Source of the DNA: Streptomyces pristinaespiralis
GTDB lineage: Bacteria; Actinomycetota; Actinomycetes; Streptomycetales; Streptomycetaceae
Assembly: GCF_001278075.1 (NCBI RefSeq)
Contig: NZ_CP011340.1
Span: 4,278,001-4,342,000 of the forward strand
Length of the DNA: 64,000 bases
Direction of reading: 5' to 3'
Made by a program: the position numbers and the translations under genes. Positions 8,886 to 17,782 of this stretch are shown here, one piece after another; position 1 is the stretch's first letter, and every line of letters begins with the position of its first letter. The notes below the pieces were generated by a model. That model saw only the letters and a program-made list of their open reading frames with translations. It did no database searches and was not told where the DNA came from.

Positions 8886-9290
8886 TCAGTCCTTGTGCCG
8901 GGCGCCGTGGAGCCGCTCCAGCTCGCGCCGGTCACGCTTCGTCGGACGTCCGGCCCCACGGTCGCGTACCGCCGCCGGGGCGGCGAACTCCTTGGGCGGG
9001 GGCGGCGGGCTGTTGTCCACGTACGCCTCCGCCGCGACCGGCGGGCCCACCCGCTTCCGCAGGATCTTCTTGACGACCACGAGACGCTCGCGCCCGGCGT
9101 GGAACAGCCGCACCTGGTCCCCGACGCGCAGTGACTGGGCGGGTTTGACGCGGTCGCCGTTGACCCGCACATGGCCGGCGCGGCACGCGGCGGACGCCTG
9201 CGAGCGGGTCTTGGTGAGCCGTACCGACCAGATCCACACGTCGACGCGTACGGTCCCCTCACCCGATGTGGACGCTCCCTCTGCAGCCAT
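8886..9290 (-). CDS. S4 domain RNA-binding protein (Hsp15-like)
   Basis: This 134-residue protein starts with a compact S4 domain (residues about 15-75: VRVDVWIWSVRLTKTRSQA, then HVRVNGDRVKP) followed by a basic, proline-rich tail (RDRGAGRPTKRDRRELERLHGARHKD). Hsp15-type proteins bind the 50S subunit carrying a stalled peptidyl-tRNA and assist recycling. The layout and length match the actinobacterial versions. The gene stands alone on the minus strand, convergent with the FUSC gene. Confidence 0.9.
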   Translation of the reverse strand: MAAEGASTSGEGTVRVDVWIWSVRLTKTRSQASAACRAGHVRVNGDRVKPAQSLRVGDQVRLFHAGRERLVVVKKILRKRVGPPVAAEAYVDNSPPPPPKEFAAPAAVRDRGAGRPTKRDRRELERLHGARHKD

Positions 9291-9486
9291 GTCCCGACTC
9301 TACGACCCGCGGCCGGTCCGTGGCACGGACCCGTGCGGACGGGAGCGGACCCCGCCCCCTCACCTGTGCGCACACATCCGACTACGATGCGCACGATCCC
9401 CCGGCACGGAGCCTTCTCTCCGTACGGGCGACCCTTTCTGATGCGCCGGCACATTCCGCGCGGCACAAGGGCATTCGGAGACTTCC

Positions 9487-10959
9487 ATGCGCAGCAGCTC
9501 CGGCAGAGGGCTCCGGCCCAATGTCCTCGGGACGTTCGACACCGTCGTCATGGCCGTGGCGGGCAGCGCCCCCGCCTATTCGGTCGCGGCCACCACGGCG
9601 GTGCTCGTCGCCACGGTCGGGCTCGCCGGGCCCGCGGCGCTGCTGTACTGCGCGATACCCATGCTCGGCATCGTCCTCGCCTTCGGCAGGCTCGGCCGTA
9701 TCGACGTCAACGCGGGCGCCGGTTACTCCTGGGTCGGGCGGACCCTCCACCCCTTCCTGGGCTTCCTTTCGGGGTGGGCGCTGGTCGTCTCCACGACGAT
9801 CTTCATGGTGGCGGGTTCGCTGCCCGCGGGCGCGATGACCCTGGCGCTCTTCGATCCGGATCTCGCCGACGACCGGTTCCTCGCCACGGCCGTGGGGGCG
9901 GCGTGGTTCCTCGCGATGCTGCTCGTCGTGCTGGGCGGCGCGCGGCTGACCGTACGCGCCCAGCTGATCCTGACCGGCACCGAGCTGGCGATCCTGCTCT
10001 TCTTCGTCGGCGCCGCCGTGCTGCACGAGGGCGCCGCGACCGCCTTCGACTGGTCCTGGTTCGGCTTCTCGCACTTCGACGGGACGGCCGGCTTCGCCTC
10101 CGGGGCGCTGATCGCCACCTTCTACTACTGGGGCTGGGACGTCACCAGCAACCTCAGCGAGGAGACCCGTGACAGCCGCCGCACCGCCGGACTCGCCGCG
10201 CTCGTCGGGGTCGGGATCGTCTTCCTTCTGTTCGAGGCGGTCACGGTCGCCGTCAACGTCGTCCTGACGTCCGGCGAGATCCAGGCGGCCGGGGCGAACG
10301 TGCCGGCCGTGCTCGGGGCCGCGATCTGGCCCGGTGTCGGCGGAAAGCTGATGGTCCTTGCGGTGCTGCTGTCGACCGTCGCCACCCTGGAGACCACGCT
10401 GATCCAGGTCACCCGCTCGCTGTTCGCGATGGGCCGCGACCGGACGATGCCTGCGGCGCTGGGCCTGGTCCACCGCCGCTGGAACACGCCCTGGGCGGCC
10501 GTGACGGTCGTCGGCGTCGTCGCCCTCGCCCTGTTCGTGGCCTCGACGGCACTCGGCTCCGTCGCCGACGTGGTCGCCGCGGCGGTCGCCGCGATAGGGC
10601 TGCAGATCGCCTTCTACTACGGGCTCGCCGGGATCGCCGCCGTCGTCGCGTACCGCAGGATGCTGCTGGTGTCCGTGCGCGAATTCGTGCTCGGCGGCGT
10701 CTGGCCGCTGCTGGGCGCGCTGTTCATGCTGTGGATCTTCTTCGAGTCGCTCGGCGGACTGAGCGGGGCGTCGGTCTCGATCGGTCTCGGCGGTCTCGCC
10801 GCGGGGCTCGTCCCGATGGTCCTCTACTGGCGGCGGGGCAGCGCCTACTACCGGCCGGCCCGGCTGGACGCGGCCCGTGCCGTCTCCGGCGACGGAGCCG
10901 GTGACCACGGCCCCCATCGCGGCGACTACGCCGACAAGGCGCTGGCCACGGACTTCTGA
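9487..10959 (+). CDS. APC family amino acid permease
   Basis: This 490-residue integral membrane protein has about 12 hydrophobic segments and the N-terminal APC signature region (GTFDTVVMAVAGSAPAYSVA), where the unwound first helix binds the substrate amino group. Further typical parts are the segment around YYWGWDVTSNLSEETRDS and the middle RSLFAMGRDRTMPAALG loop. It should import amino acids or related amines by proton coupling; the substrate cannot be assigned. The start is preceded by cggag. No linked enzyme hints at substrate. Confidence 0.88.
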   Translation: MRSSSGRGLRPNVLGTFDTVVMAVAGSAPAYSVAATTAVLVATVGLAGPAALLYCAIPMLGIVLAFGRLGRIDVNAGAGYSWVGRTLHPFLGFLSGWALVVSTTIFMVAGSLPAGAMTLALFDPDLADDRFLATAVGAAWFLAMLLVVLGGARLTVRAQLILTGTELAILLFFVGAAVLHEGAATAFDWSWFGFSHFDGTAGFASGALIATFYYWGWDVTSNLSEETRDSRRTAGLAALVGVGIVFLLFEAVTVAVNVVLTSGEIQAAGANVPAVLGAAIWPGVGGKLMVLAVLLSTVATLETTLIQVTRSLFAMGRDRTMPAALGLVHRRWNTPWAAVTVVGVVALALFVASTALGSVADVVAAAVAAIGLQIAFYYGLAGIAAVVAYRRMLLVSVREFVLGGVWPLLGALFMLWIFFESLGGLSGASVSIGLGGLAAGLVPMVLYWRRGSAYYRPARLDAARAVSGDGAGDHGPHRGDYADKALATDF

Positions 10960-11016
10960 ACACCACCGGGACCGCTGAAGGCCCGTCGCACGCACCGCCG
11001 AGGGGAGTGAACGAGG

Positions 11017-11973
11017 ATGGCCGTACGCCGCCGCTTCGTACCCGACTTCGATCCCGCCTTCGGGGACCGCCCCCTGACCGACGCGCTGCACGACATCGTC
11101 ATCGGCCGCTGGCAGGGCGTCCGCGACCTGCTGCACGCCACCGGCGACGACTGGCCGCTGCGCACCCACCGGATCAGGCTGCTCGCCCACGCCGCCGCGG
11201 GCTCCTCGACGGCCGGGATATGGCGCGCCGCGGAACCGCACCGCCCCGACGCCGCGGTCCTGTACGCCGCCACGGAGGTCGTGCGGGCGTTCCAGCGGGT
11301 GATCGCCACGGGCCGAGGCGCCGCCGACCGCGAACGGCTCGACGCCGCGGTACGGGCCTGCCTCGACGCCGCCGACGCCCACCCGGCCGACCCCATGCCA
11401 TGGGTGTCGCTGCTGACGGTGGCCCGGCTGTACGAGGACGGGGTCCCCCGCCGTGAACTGCGCGGCTGGTGGGACGAGCTGCGCCGGCGCGACCCGTACA
11501 ACGTCGAGGGCCATGTGCAGCTGCTGCGCTACCACTCGGCCCGCTGGCACGGCTCGCACGGCAGGATGTACGACTTCGCCCGTGACGCGGCCGGCGCGTC
11601 ACCGCCCGGCTCACCGCTGCCGGTGCTGGTGCAGATCGCACGCGCGGAGGAGTACCGGTACATCTCCGACGCCGCGCAGGGGCGGGTGGTGCGCGGATTC
11701 GACCAGCACTGGAAGCACGAGCTGGCGATCAGGGAGATCCGCCGCACCTGGGAGCGGTGGGTCCTGTGGCGTACGGACGGGCCCGTCGCGCCCGAGGAGA
11801 TCGGGGAGCTCAACTACCTCACGCACGCCGCGTGCCTCGCGGGACTGCGGCAGGAGGCGGGCGGCCTGTTCACGCTGCTGGGCACCCGTGCGGCGTACCT
11901 CCCGTGGGCGTACACGGGAGACGCCGCCGAGCAGTTCACGAGGTGGCGCGCACACGTGGGCGCCACCTCGTGA
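11017..11973 (+). CDS. Conserved hypothetical helical protein
   Basis: I do not recognise a named family for this 318-residue protein. It is soluble, rich in Arg, Trp and Ala and probably all-helical; repeated helix pairs (for example DAAVLYAATEVVRAF and MPWVSLLTVARLYEDG) suggest a TPR-like solenoid. There is no signal peptide or membrane segment. It starts with ATG at 11017 after a gaggggag/cgagg purine stretch and lies 57 bases after the permease, so it may share its transcript. Codon bias is strong, so the frame is real. Confidence 0.78.
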   Translation: MAVRRRFVPDFDPAFGDRPLTDALHDIVIGRWQGVRDLLHATGDDWPLRTHRIRLLAHAAAGSSTAGIWRAAEPHRPDAAVLYAATEVVRAFQRVIATGRGAADRERLDAAVRACLDAADAHPADPMPWVSLLTVARLYEDGVPRRELRGWWDELRRRDPYNVEGHVQLLRYHSARWHGSHGRMYDFARDAAGASPPGSPLPVLVQIARAEEYRYISDAAQGRVVRGFDQHWKHELAIREIRRTWERWVLWRTDGPVAPEEIGELNYLTHAACLAGLRQEAGGLFTLLGTRAAYLPWAYTGDAAEQFTRWRAHVGATS

Positions 11974-11986
11974 ATCCGCGGCCCGA

Positions 11987-14035
11987 TCAGGCGCCGATGT
12001 CCCCGCCGTCCTTGCGGTAGACGGCGACGACCGACGGGCGGACCAGCTTGCCCGGTCCGTCGGGCCAGGCGCTCGCGGGCTTCTCGACGGACGCGCCGTC
12101 GACCTCGCCCGGGTGCTGCACCGCCACCAGGACACGACGGTCCTGGATGATCGGGCCGCAGGTCTCGGCACCGGTCGGCACGGTCAGGAACTGCTTCAGC
12201 TCACCACGGCGCTCACCCTGCGTGGCCACACCGAACAGGCCGTCGTGGGTGCCGAGCGCGTTGCCGTCCGTGGAGATCCACAGGTTGCCGTGCGGGTCGA
12301 ACGCCACGTTGTCCGGGCAGGAGATGGGGCTGACCCGGTCCTTCGGGAAACCGGCGAAGTACGTCGCCGGGTCGTCCGGGTCGCCGGCGACCAGGAAGAG
12401 CCGCCAGGCGAAACCGTCCGACGCCGGGTCGTCCCAGTGCTCGGCGAGCTCGAGGACCTGCCCGTGCTTGTTGCCGTTGCGCGGGTTGGCCTCGTCCGCG
12501 CCCGCCTTGCCTGCGGCGCCGCGGTCCTTGTTGTTGGTGAGAGCCACGTACACCCGGCCGGTGCGGGGGCTGGGCTCGACATCCTCGGGGCGGTCCATCT
12601 TCGTCGCGCCGACCTTGTCACCGGCGAGACGGGTGAAGACGTACACCTCCTCCGCGGTCATGCCGGGCACGTGCGACACGTCGCCCGTCGCGAGCGGGAT
12701 CCACACGCCGGAACCGTCGAACTCGCCGTCGTTCGGGAGCTTGCCGGTGCCGTCGATCTCGGCGGCGGGGCTGTCGCCGGTCAGCTTGGCGACGTACAGG
12801 GTGCCCTCGTCGAGCAGCGTGCGGTTGTGCTCGCGCGCGGCGCGGCTGCCGCCCTTCTTCATCCGCTTCGAGGAGACGAACTTGTAGAAGTAGTCGAAGC
12901 GCTCGTCGTCGCCCATGTAGACGACCGGCCGGCCGTCGGCGGTGAGCCGGGGCTGCGCGGCCTCGTGCTTGAACCGGCCCAGCGCGGTGCGCTTGGCGGG
13001 CGTGAAGTCCGGGTCGAACGGGTCGAGCTCGACGACCCAGCCGTGGCGGTGGACCTCGTTGGGCTCCTGCTTGACGTCGAAGCGCTTGTCGAAACGCTCC
13101 CACTTGCGCTCCGTGGCGCCGGAGCCGATGCCGTAGCGCTTGTCCGTCGCGCTCGAGCCGTAGGCGAAGTACTGGTTGAAGTTCTCCTCGCCGTGGAGGG
13201 TCGTGCCCCACGGGGTGGTGCCGCCGGCGCAGTTGTTGAGCGTGCCGAGCACCTTGGTGCCGGACGGGTCCGCGGAGGTGCGCAGCAGCGCGCCGCCCGC
13301 GGCCGGGCCGGTGACCTCGAACTCGCTCGTCGCGGTGAGCCGGCGGTTGAGCGGGTGGCGGTTCACCGGGGTGAGCTTGCCGGAGCGGTGCTCCTCCTGG
13401 ACCACGACGACCGACAGACCGTGCGCGGCCCAGGCGATCTCGACCTGCTCGCGAGTGGGGTTCTCGGGGTCGTACCCCTTGAACATCAGGACCTCGTCCG
13501 TGTACTCGTGGTTGGCCACGAGGACCTGACGGCCGCGCTCGCCGGGGAGCGGGAGCAGGCTGAGGAAGTCGTTGTTGTAGCCGAACTGGCCGGCCTGTGC
13601 CTTCGCCGACTGCTTGTCCGGGTCGAAGGCGGGGGCGCCGCGGAGGATCGGCTCGCCCCAGCGGATGACCACGCTCTGCTCGTAGCCCGCGGGGACGGTG
13701 ACCTTGTCGTCCGTGTTGGGGGCGACGGGCGCGAAGCGCAGACCCCGGGCACCGTCCACCTTGGTGGCACTCGGCTTCCGGCTGGACGCCTCCGCGGGAG
13801 TGGCGGTCCGGACGACGGCCGAGCCGCCGGCCGCCGCGGCGACGGTCACGACCGCGGCGGCGCGCATCATCGAGCGGCGCGACAGGGCGCTCGCTATGAC
13901 ATCACCGACGTACTCGTTGTCGCTGGTGTTCGGGACCTCGTGGAAGCAGGCGTCGCCGCAGCGGTAACGGCAGGTGAGGGCGGAACGTCCGCCCGCGTGC
14001 GGAGCGGTGGTCAACAGCGGCAGCAGTTTGCGCAC
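11987..14035 (-). CDS. Tat-exported PhoX-type alkaline phosphatase (DUF839)
   Basis: The 682-residue product begins at a GTG (14035) with an ideal aaggagg five bases upstream. A twin-arginine signal lies at residues 53-58 (RRSMMR) followed by a hydrophobic alanine-rich run, so export folded through Tat is expected. Three cysteines (22, 26, 30) precede it. The PhoX-family segment HGEENFNQYFAYG and later acidic, histidine-rich blocks such as DVEPSPRTGRVY and DNVAFDPHGNLW fit the Ca/Fe-dependent phosphatase fold. It should release phosphate from organic esters outside the cell. A PHO box about 90 bases upstream indicates control by PhoP under phosphate starvation. Confidence 0.9.
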   Translation of the reverse strand: MRKLLPLLTTAPHAGGRSALTCRYRCGDACFHEVPNTSDNEYVGDVIASALSRRSMMRAAAVVTVAAAAGGSAVVRTATPAEASSRKPSATKVDGARGLRFAPVAPNTDDKVTVPAGYEQSVVIRWGEPILRGAPAFDPDKQSAKAQAGQFGYNNDFLSLLPLPGERGRQVLVANHEYTDEVLMFKGYDPENPTREQVEIAWAAHGLSVVVVQEEHRSGKLTPVNRHPLNRRLTATSEFEVTGPAAGGALLRTSADPSGTKVLGTLNNCAGGTTPWGTTLHGEENFNQYFAYGSSATDKRYGIGSGATERKWERFDKRFDVKQEPNEVHRHGWVVELDPFDPDFTPAKRTALGRFKHEAAQPRLTADGRPVVYMGDDERFDYFYKFVSSKRMKKGGSRAAREHNRTLLDEGTLYVAKLTGDSPAAEIDGTGKLPNDGEFDGSGVWIPLATGDVSHVPGMTAEEVYVFTRLAGDKVGATKMDRPEDVEPSPRTGRVYVALTNNKDRGAAGKAGADEANPRNGNKHGQVLELAEHWDDPASDGFAWRLFLVAGDPDDPATYFAGFPKDRVSPISCPDNVAFDPHGNLWISTDGNALGTHDGLFGVATQGERRGELKQFLTVPTGAETCGPIIQDRRVLVAVQHPGEVDGASVEKPASAWPDGPGKLVRPSVVAVYRKDGGDIGA

Positions 14036-14124
14036 TTCGTCCTCCTTCGGCGCACCTGCGCCGACATGGTGTCGGAATGATTCCGGCCATGACGTTAGAG
14101 GCGCACATCTGCACGGCGGCGGAC

Positions 14125-14146
14125 GCGAGGTGAACGACGGATGAAT
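14125..14146 (-). promoter_or_regulatory. PHO box (PhoP binding site) for the phoX-like gene
   Basis: Reading toward the gene there are two adjacent 11-base direct repeats, ATTCATCCGTC (14146-14136) and GTTCACCTCGC (14135-14125). The Streptomyces PhoP repeat consensus is close to GTTCAYYYRGC, so each repeat matches at 9 or 10 positions. The position, about 90 bases before the start of a phosphatase gene, supports activation by PhoP. Confidence 0.75.
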
Positions 14147-14308
14147 GGGGCACGGCCACGGGCCGGTTGAGGTGTGTGGAACCGTCCGGTGGGTGCCCTC
14201 CCCGGAGCCGCGCCGGGCGGCCGCTAACCTTACGTGTCCGCCCTGGCCTTGTAGCCCCGGGCAGGAGCGGACAGTCACCGCACCCAACTCATGTGAAAGG
14301 CCTCGCCC

Positions 14309-15958
14309 ATGGGTATTCGGAGCATGCTGCGCAAGGTGTTCGGACGCGACCGTGATGAGCGTAACGAGTCGGCGGCACCCTCCGTTCCGGCCCAGAGCGA
14401 GCGCACGGAACCGGCCAAGGACACGTCCACCGCGACGGTCCCCTCGCAGCCCCCCACCGACCGGGCGGCCGACCTGGTCTCCGCCGCGTTCGACAACCCG
14501 GTGCCGCGCCACCGCCCCGCGTCGGTCCCGGCCCAGGCGACATCGCCGGAGCCGAACGCGGCCACCGACACGGCCGAACCGAAGCCGTCGGTGGTGGCCG
14601 AGGCCACCACCGACGAGGACCGGGCCTCGGCCGAGACCGAGACTGCAGAGGCGGACAAGGCCGCTGAGGCGGAGGCTGCCGTTGACGAGGCCCCTCAGGC
14701 CGAGGCCGACAAGGCCGGGGCCCCGGCCACCGAGACCGAGAAGGTCGCCGAGACCGAGACCGCCGAGGACAAGGCCCCTCAGGCCGAGGCTCCGGCCACC
14801 GAGACCGAGGCCGAGAAGGTCACCGAAACCGAGACCGCCGAGGACAAGGCCCCGGTGACGGAGCCCGTCGCCGAAACCGAGGCCGCCGAGGTCGAGGTCG
14901 CCGACGAGAACGCCACCGTGGACGAGGCCGACAAGGCCGAGGCCGCCGTGGACGCTGTCGCCGTGGACGAGGCCGCCGCGGACGAGGTCGCCCAGACCGA
15001 GGTCACCGAGGACAAGGCCGAGGCCGCCGAGGACAAGGCCCCGGTCACGGAGCCCGTCGCCGAAACCGAGGCCGCCGAGGTCGTCGCGCCCGAGGAGCCC
15101 GCAGCGGCCGACGAGCCCGCGCCCAGCGAGCCCGTCGCCGACGAGCCCGCGCCCAGCGAGCCCGTGGCCGCCGACGCCGAGGAGCCTCAGACCGACGCTC
15201 CCGCGGTCGCGGAGGTCGCAGAGGTCGCCCAGACCGAGGCCGCCGAGCCCACGGTCACGGACGAGCCCACCGTCACCGACGCGCCCGCCGAGCCCGGCGG
15301 TCGCGCCGCCATCGGCCTCGCCCGGCTCAAGACGCGGGCGCCGCAGCTGGTGGACGCGTACAAGGCCGCCGGCGCCGCCCTCAAGAAGGCGGAGCTCACC
15401 GGGGCGCGTGCCCGTGTGTACCTCGTGCTCGACCGGTCCGGATCCATGCGCCCGTACTTCAAGGACGGCAGCGCCCAGCGCCTCGGTGAGCAGGCTCTCG
15501 CGCTCTCCGCGCACCTCGACGCCGACGCGACCGTCGACGTCGTGTTCTTCTCGACCGAGATCGACGGCACCGGCGAGCTCACCCTCGACTCCCACGAGGG
15601 CCGCGTCGACGAGCTGCACGCCGGGCTCGGCCGTATGGGCCGTACCAACTACCACCTCGCCGTGGAGGAGGTCATGTCCCTGCACGCGAAGAAGAACACC
15701 GACGCTCCCGCGTTGGTGATCTTCCAGACCGACGGCGCCCCCGAGTCGAAGACCGCCGCCACCGCCGCGCTCGCGGCGACCGCCGGCAAGCCGGTGTTCT
15801 GGCAGTTCGTGGCGTTCGGTGAGCACGACGCCAAGGCGTTCGACTACCTGCGCAAGCTCCAGGCGGACAACGTCGCGTTCTTCCACGCCGGCCCGGCTCC
15901 CCTCGAGCTCCCGCACGCGGAACTGTTCAAGGGGATCCTCGAGGTCTGGCGGCCGTGA
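14309..15958 (+). CDS. VWA domain protein with long acidic Ala/Glu/Pro linker
   Basis: This 549-residue protein has three parts: a basic N-terminal stub ([19 protein letters not shown]), an acidic low-complexity stretch of about 270 residues, and a C-terminal VWA domain from about residue 330. The linker includes repeats such as [18 protein letters not shown] (twice) and [10 protein letters not shown] (twice). The metal-ion-dependent adhesion site is intact: DRSGSM near residue 374, the Thr in MGRTNYH and FQTDGAPES. The VWA part resembles TerF-like domains of tellurite/stress systems. There is no signal peptide, so it is probably cytoplasmic. It shares an upstream region with the phoX-like gene and is not in an operon. 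Partners are unknown. Confidence 0.82.
   Translation: MGIRSMLRKVFGRDRDERNESAAPSVPAQSERTEPAKDTSTATVPSQPPTDRAADLVSAAFDNPVPRHRPASVPAQATSPEPNAATDTAEPKPSVVAEATTDEDRASAETETAEADKAAEAEAAVDEAPQAEADKAGAPATETEKVAETETAEDKAPQAEAPATETEAEKVTETETAEDKAPVTEPVAETEAAEVEVADENATVDEADKAEAAVDAVAVDEAAADEVAQTEVTEDKAEAAEDKAPVTEPVAETEAAEVVAPEEPAAADEPAPSEPVADEPAPSEPVAADAEEPQTDAPAVAEVAEVAQTEAAEPTVTDEPTVTDAPAEPGGRAAIGLARLKTRAPQLVDAYKAAGAALKKAELTGARARVYLVLDRSGSMRPYFKDGSAQRLGEQALALSAHLDADATVDVVFFSTEIDGTGELTLDSHEGRVDELHAGLGRMGRTNYHLAVEEVMSLHAKKNTDAPALVIFQTDGAPESKTAATAALAATAGKPVFWQFVAFGEHDAKAFDYLRKLQADNVAFFHAGPAPLELPHAELFKGILEVWRP
14640..15205 (+). repeat. Coding low-complexity repeats in the VWA protein linker
   Basis: Imperfect in-frame repeats encode Glu/Ala/Thr/Pro/Val-rich units, such as [10 protein letters not shown] and [17 protein letters not shown] at two places and [10 protein letters not shown] in tandem. 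Frame and codon bias are preserved through the stretch, so this is protein-level repetition and not a nucleotide array. Length polymorphism between strains would be expected. Confidence 0.75.
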
Positions 15959-15981
15959 GCACGTCCGGGTGACGGCCCCCG

Positions 15982-16024
15982 GTGACGTCCGGGCGGACGC
16001 GGAGAGCGTCCGCCCGGACGTCAC
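15982..16024. terminator. Perfect 19-bp hairpin terminator
   Basis: Arms 15982-16000 and 16006-16024 pair perfectly over 19 bases around loop ggaga. It starts 24 bases after the VWA gene stop and ends 75 bases before the metG region, so it isolates the two plus-strand genes. Confidence 0.85.
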
Positions 16025-16085
16025 GGGGCCACCGGACACCACCCGTGCCCTCCGCACGCGTGTGAGTCGATCTTCCCGGGCCCGT

Positions 16086-16140
16086 TAGGATTTCGACCAT
16101 GGCGGCCACTGGATCCGAGAAGCAGGGGGCGAAGGCGTGA
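16086..16140 (+). promoter_or_regulatory. Candidate metG promoter (-10) and 13-codon reading frame into the metG start
   Basis: TAGGAT at 16086-16091 matches a Streptomyces -10 box; the -35 is poor. The expected transcript start coincides with the ATG at 16099. That ATG opens a frame of 13 codons (MAATGSEKQGAKA) ending in a TGA at 16138-16140 that overlaps the metG GTG at 16137. It could be a leaderless leader peptide coupled to metG, or the remnant of a longer MetG N-terminus. Confidence 0.4.
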
Positions 16141-17714
16141 AGTCCTACTACGTGTCGACCCCCATTTACTACGTCAACGACGCTCCTCACCTGGGCCACG
16201 CCTATACGACCGTCGCAGGCGACGTGCTCACACGCTGGCACCGTCAGCGTGGCGAGAAGGTGTGGTACCTCACCGGCACGGACGAGCACGGTCAGAAGAT
16301 CATGCGCACCGCGGAGGCGAACGGCGTCACGCCCCAGGAGTGGTGCGACAAGCTCGTCGAGGAGGCCTGGAAGCCCCTCTGGGAGCACCTGAACATCGCG
16401 AACGACGACTTCATCCGCACCACGGAGAAGCGGCACACGGACCGTGTGCAGGAGTTCGTGCAGGACCTGTACGACAAGGGCGAGATCTACAAGGGCGGGT
16501 ACGAAGGCCCGTACTGCGTGGGCTGTGAGGAGTACAAGCTCCCCGGCGACCTCATCGAGGCCGAGGACGGCACCAAGCTGTGCCCGATCCACAAGAAGCC
16601 GGTGGAGATCCTCAAGGAGGAGAACTACTTCTTCAAGCTCAGCGAGTACGGCCCGAAGCTGCTGGACTTCTACGCGGCGAACCCGGACTTCATCCAGCCC
16701 GAGTCGGCCCGCAACGAGGTCGTGAACTTCGTCAAGCAGGGCCTTCAGGACCTGTCCATCTCGCGCTCGACGTTCGACTGGGGCGTCCCGGTCCCGTGGG
16801 ACGAGAAGCACGTCATCTACGTGTGGATCGACGCGCTCCTCAACTACGCCACCGCGGTCGGCTACGGCTCGAACCAGGCGAAGTTCGACGAGACCTTCCC
16901 GGCGAACGTCCACCTGGTGGGCAAGGACATCCTGCGCTTCCACGCGATCATCTGGCCCGCGATGCTGATGGCGCAGGGCCTGCCGGTGCCCGGCAAGGTC
17001 GCGGCCAACGGCTGGCTGATGGTCGGCGGCGAGAAGATGTCGAAGTCCAACCTGACCGGCATCAAGCCGCAGGACCTCACCTCGCACTTCGGTGTGGACG
17101 CGTACCGCTGGTACTTCCTGCGCGCCATCGCGTTCGGCCAGGACGGTTCGTTCTCCTGGGAGGACTTCACCGCCCGGTACACCTCCGAGCTCGCCAACGA
17201 CTACGGCAACCTCGCCTCCCGTGTGGCGGCCATGGTCGGCAAGTACTTCGAGGGCGCGCTGCCCGCTGCCACGGCCGCGGGTGAGGCGGAGCAGGCGGTC
17301 CAGGACGGCCTGGCGAAGGCGGTCGCGGAGGCCGACCGGAAGATCGGCGAGGAGCTGGACTTCCAGAGCGGCATCCTGAGCGTCTTCGAGTTCGTGAAGC
17401 AGGTCAACGGCTACATCACGGAGCAGGAGCCGTGGAAGGTCGCCAAGGACGACTCCCCGGAGGGCCGGGCCCGTCTGGCGACCATCCTGTACACGGCGGC
17501 GGAGTCCCTGCGCGCGGTCGCGGTCCTGCTCAACCCGGTCATGCCCGAGACGTCCCAGAAGCTGTGGGACTCCCTGGGCGCAGACGCCGCACTGGGCGCG
17601 CTCGCGGACCAGAAGGTCCAGGAGGCCGGCGAGTGGGGCAAGCTGCCCGCCGGAGCGACGGTGACGAAGGGCGCGGTGCTGTTCCCGCGCCTGGAGGAGC
17701 CGAAGAAGGCCTGA
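16137..17714 (+). CDS. metG: Methionyl-tRNA synthetase
   Basis: This class I synthetase charges tRNA-Met with methionine for initiation and elongation. The 525-residue product has the HIGH-type motif HLGH at 18-21, KMSKS at 300-304 and a zinc knuckle with C127, C130, C149 and H152 in the connective peptide. It lacks a C-terminal tRNA-binding extension, as is usual for this short type. The GTG at 16137 gives a product starting MKSYYVSTPIYYVND and overlaps the stop of a 13-codon frame starting at ATG 16099. Upstream there is no clear Shine-Dalgarno beyond agcagggggcgaagg. It is monocistronic and ends in a strong hairpin. Confidence 0.97.
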   Translation: MKSYYVSTPIYYVNDAPHLGHAYTTVAGDVLTRWHRQRGEKVWYLTGTDEHGQKIMRTAEANGVTPQEWCDKLVEEAWKPLWEHLNIANDDFIRTTEKRHTDRVQEFVQDLYDKGEIYKGGYEGPYCVGCEEYKLPGDLIEAEDGTKLCPIHKKPVEILKEENYFFKLSEYGPKLLDFYAANPDFIQPESARNEVVNFVKQGLQDLSISRSTFDWGVPVPWDEKHVIYVWIDALLNYATAVGYGSNQAKFDETFPANVHLVGKDILRFHAIIWPAMLMAQGLPVPGKVAANGWLMVGGEKMSKSNLTGIKPQDLTSHFGVDAYRWYFLRAIAFGQDGSFSWEDFTARYTSELANDYGNLASRVAAMVGKYFEGALPAATAAGEAEQAVQDGLAKAVAEADRKIGEELDFQSGILSVFEFVKQVNGYITEQEPWKVAKDDSPEGRARLATILYTAAESLRAVAVLLNPVMPETSQKLWDSLGADAALGALADQKVQEAGEWGKLPAGATVTKGAVLFPRLEEPKKA

Positions 17715-17733
17715 CGTGCACTGACGTGCGACA

Positions 17734-17776
17734 CGGCGAGGGCCCGGAACCGTTCGGCGGTTCCGGGCCCTCGCCG
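17734..17776. terminator. Bidirectional hairpin terminator after metG
   Basis: A perfect 19-base stem (17734-17752 with 17758-17776) with loop ttcgg lies between the convergent metG and L,D-transpeptidase-like genes and can stop both transcripts. Confidence 0.88.
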
Positions 17777-17782
17777 TCGCTC

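Noticed and set aside
9382..11559. Long minus-strand frame across the permease and next gene
   Set aside because: Composition is charged and repetitive without motifs, and it overlaps two genes with normal codon bias and ribosome binding sites.
14640..15205. CRISPR-like or minisatellite array
   Set aside because: Repeats are in frame, irregular in length and encode acidic protein; no uniform repeat-spacer structure is present.
14036..16057. Apparent N-terminal extension of the PhoX-type phosphatase into the VWA gene
   Set aside because: The extra 670 residues are an antisense shadow of the VWA gene; the GTG at 14035 has a perfect ribosome binding site and is followed by a Tat signal.
15958..16137. 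T-box or other riboswitch upstream of metG
   Set aside because: The space is used by a simple terminator and a likely leaderless start; no T-box specifier or antiterminator sequence was seen.
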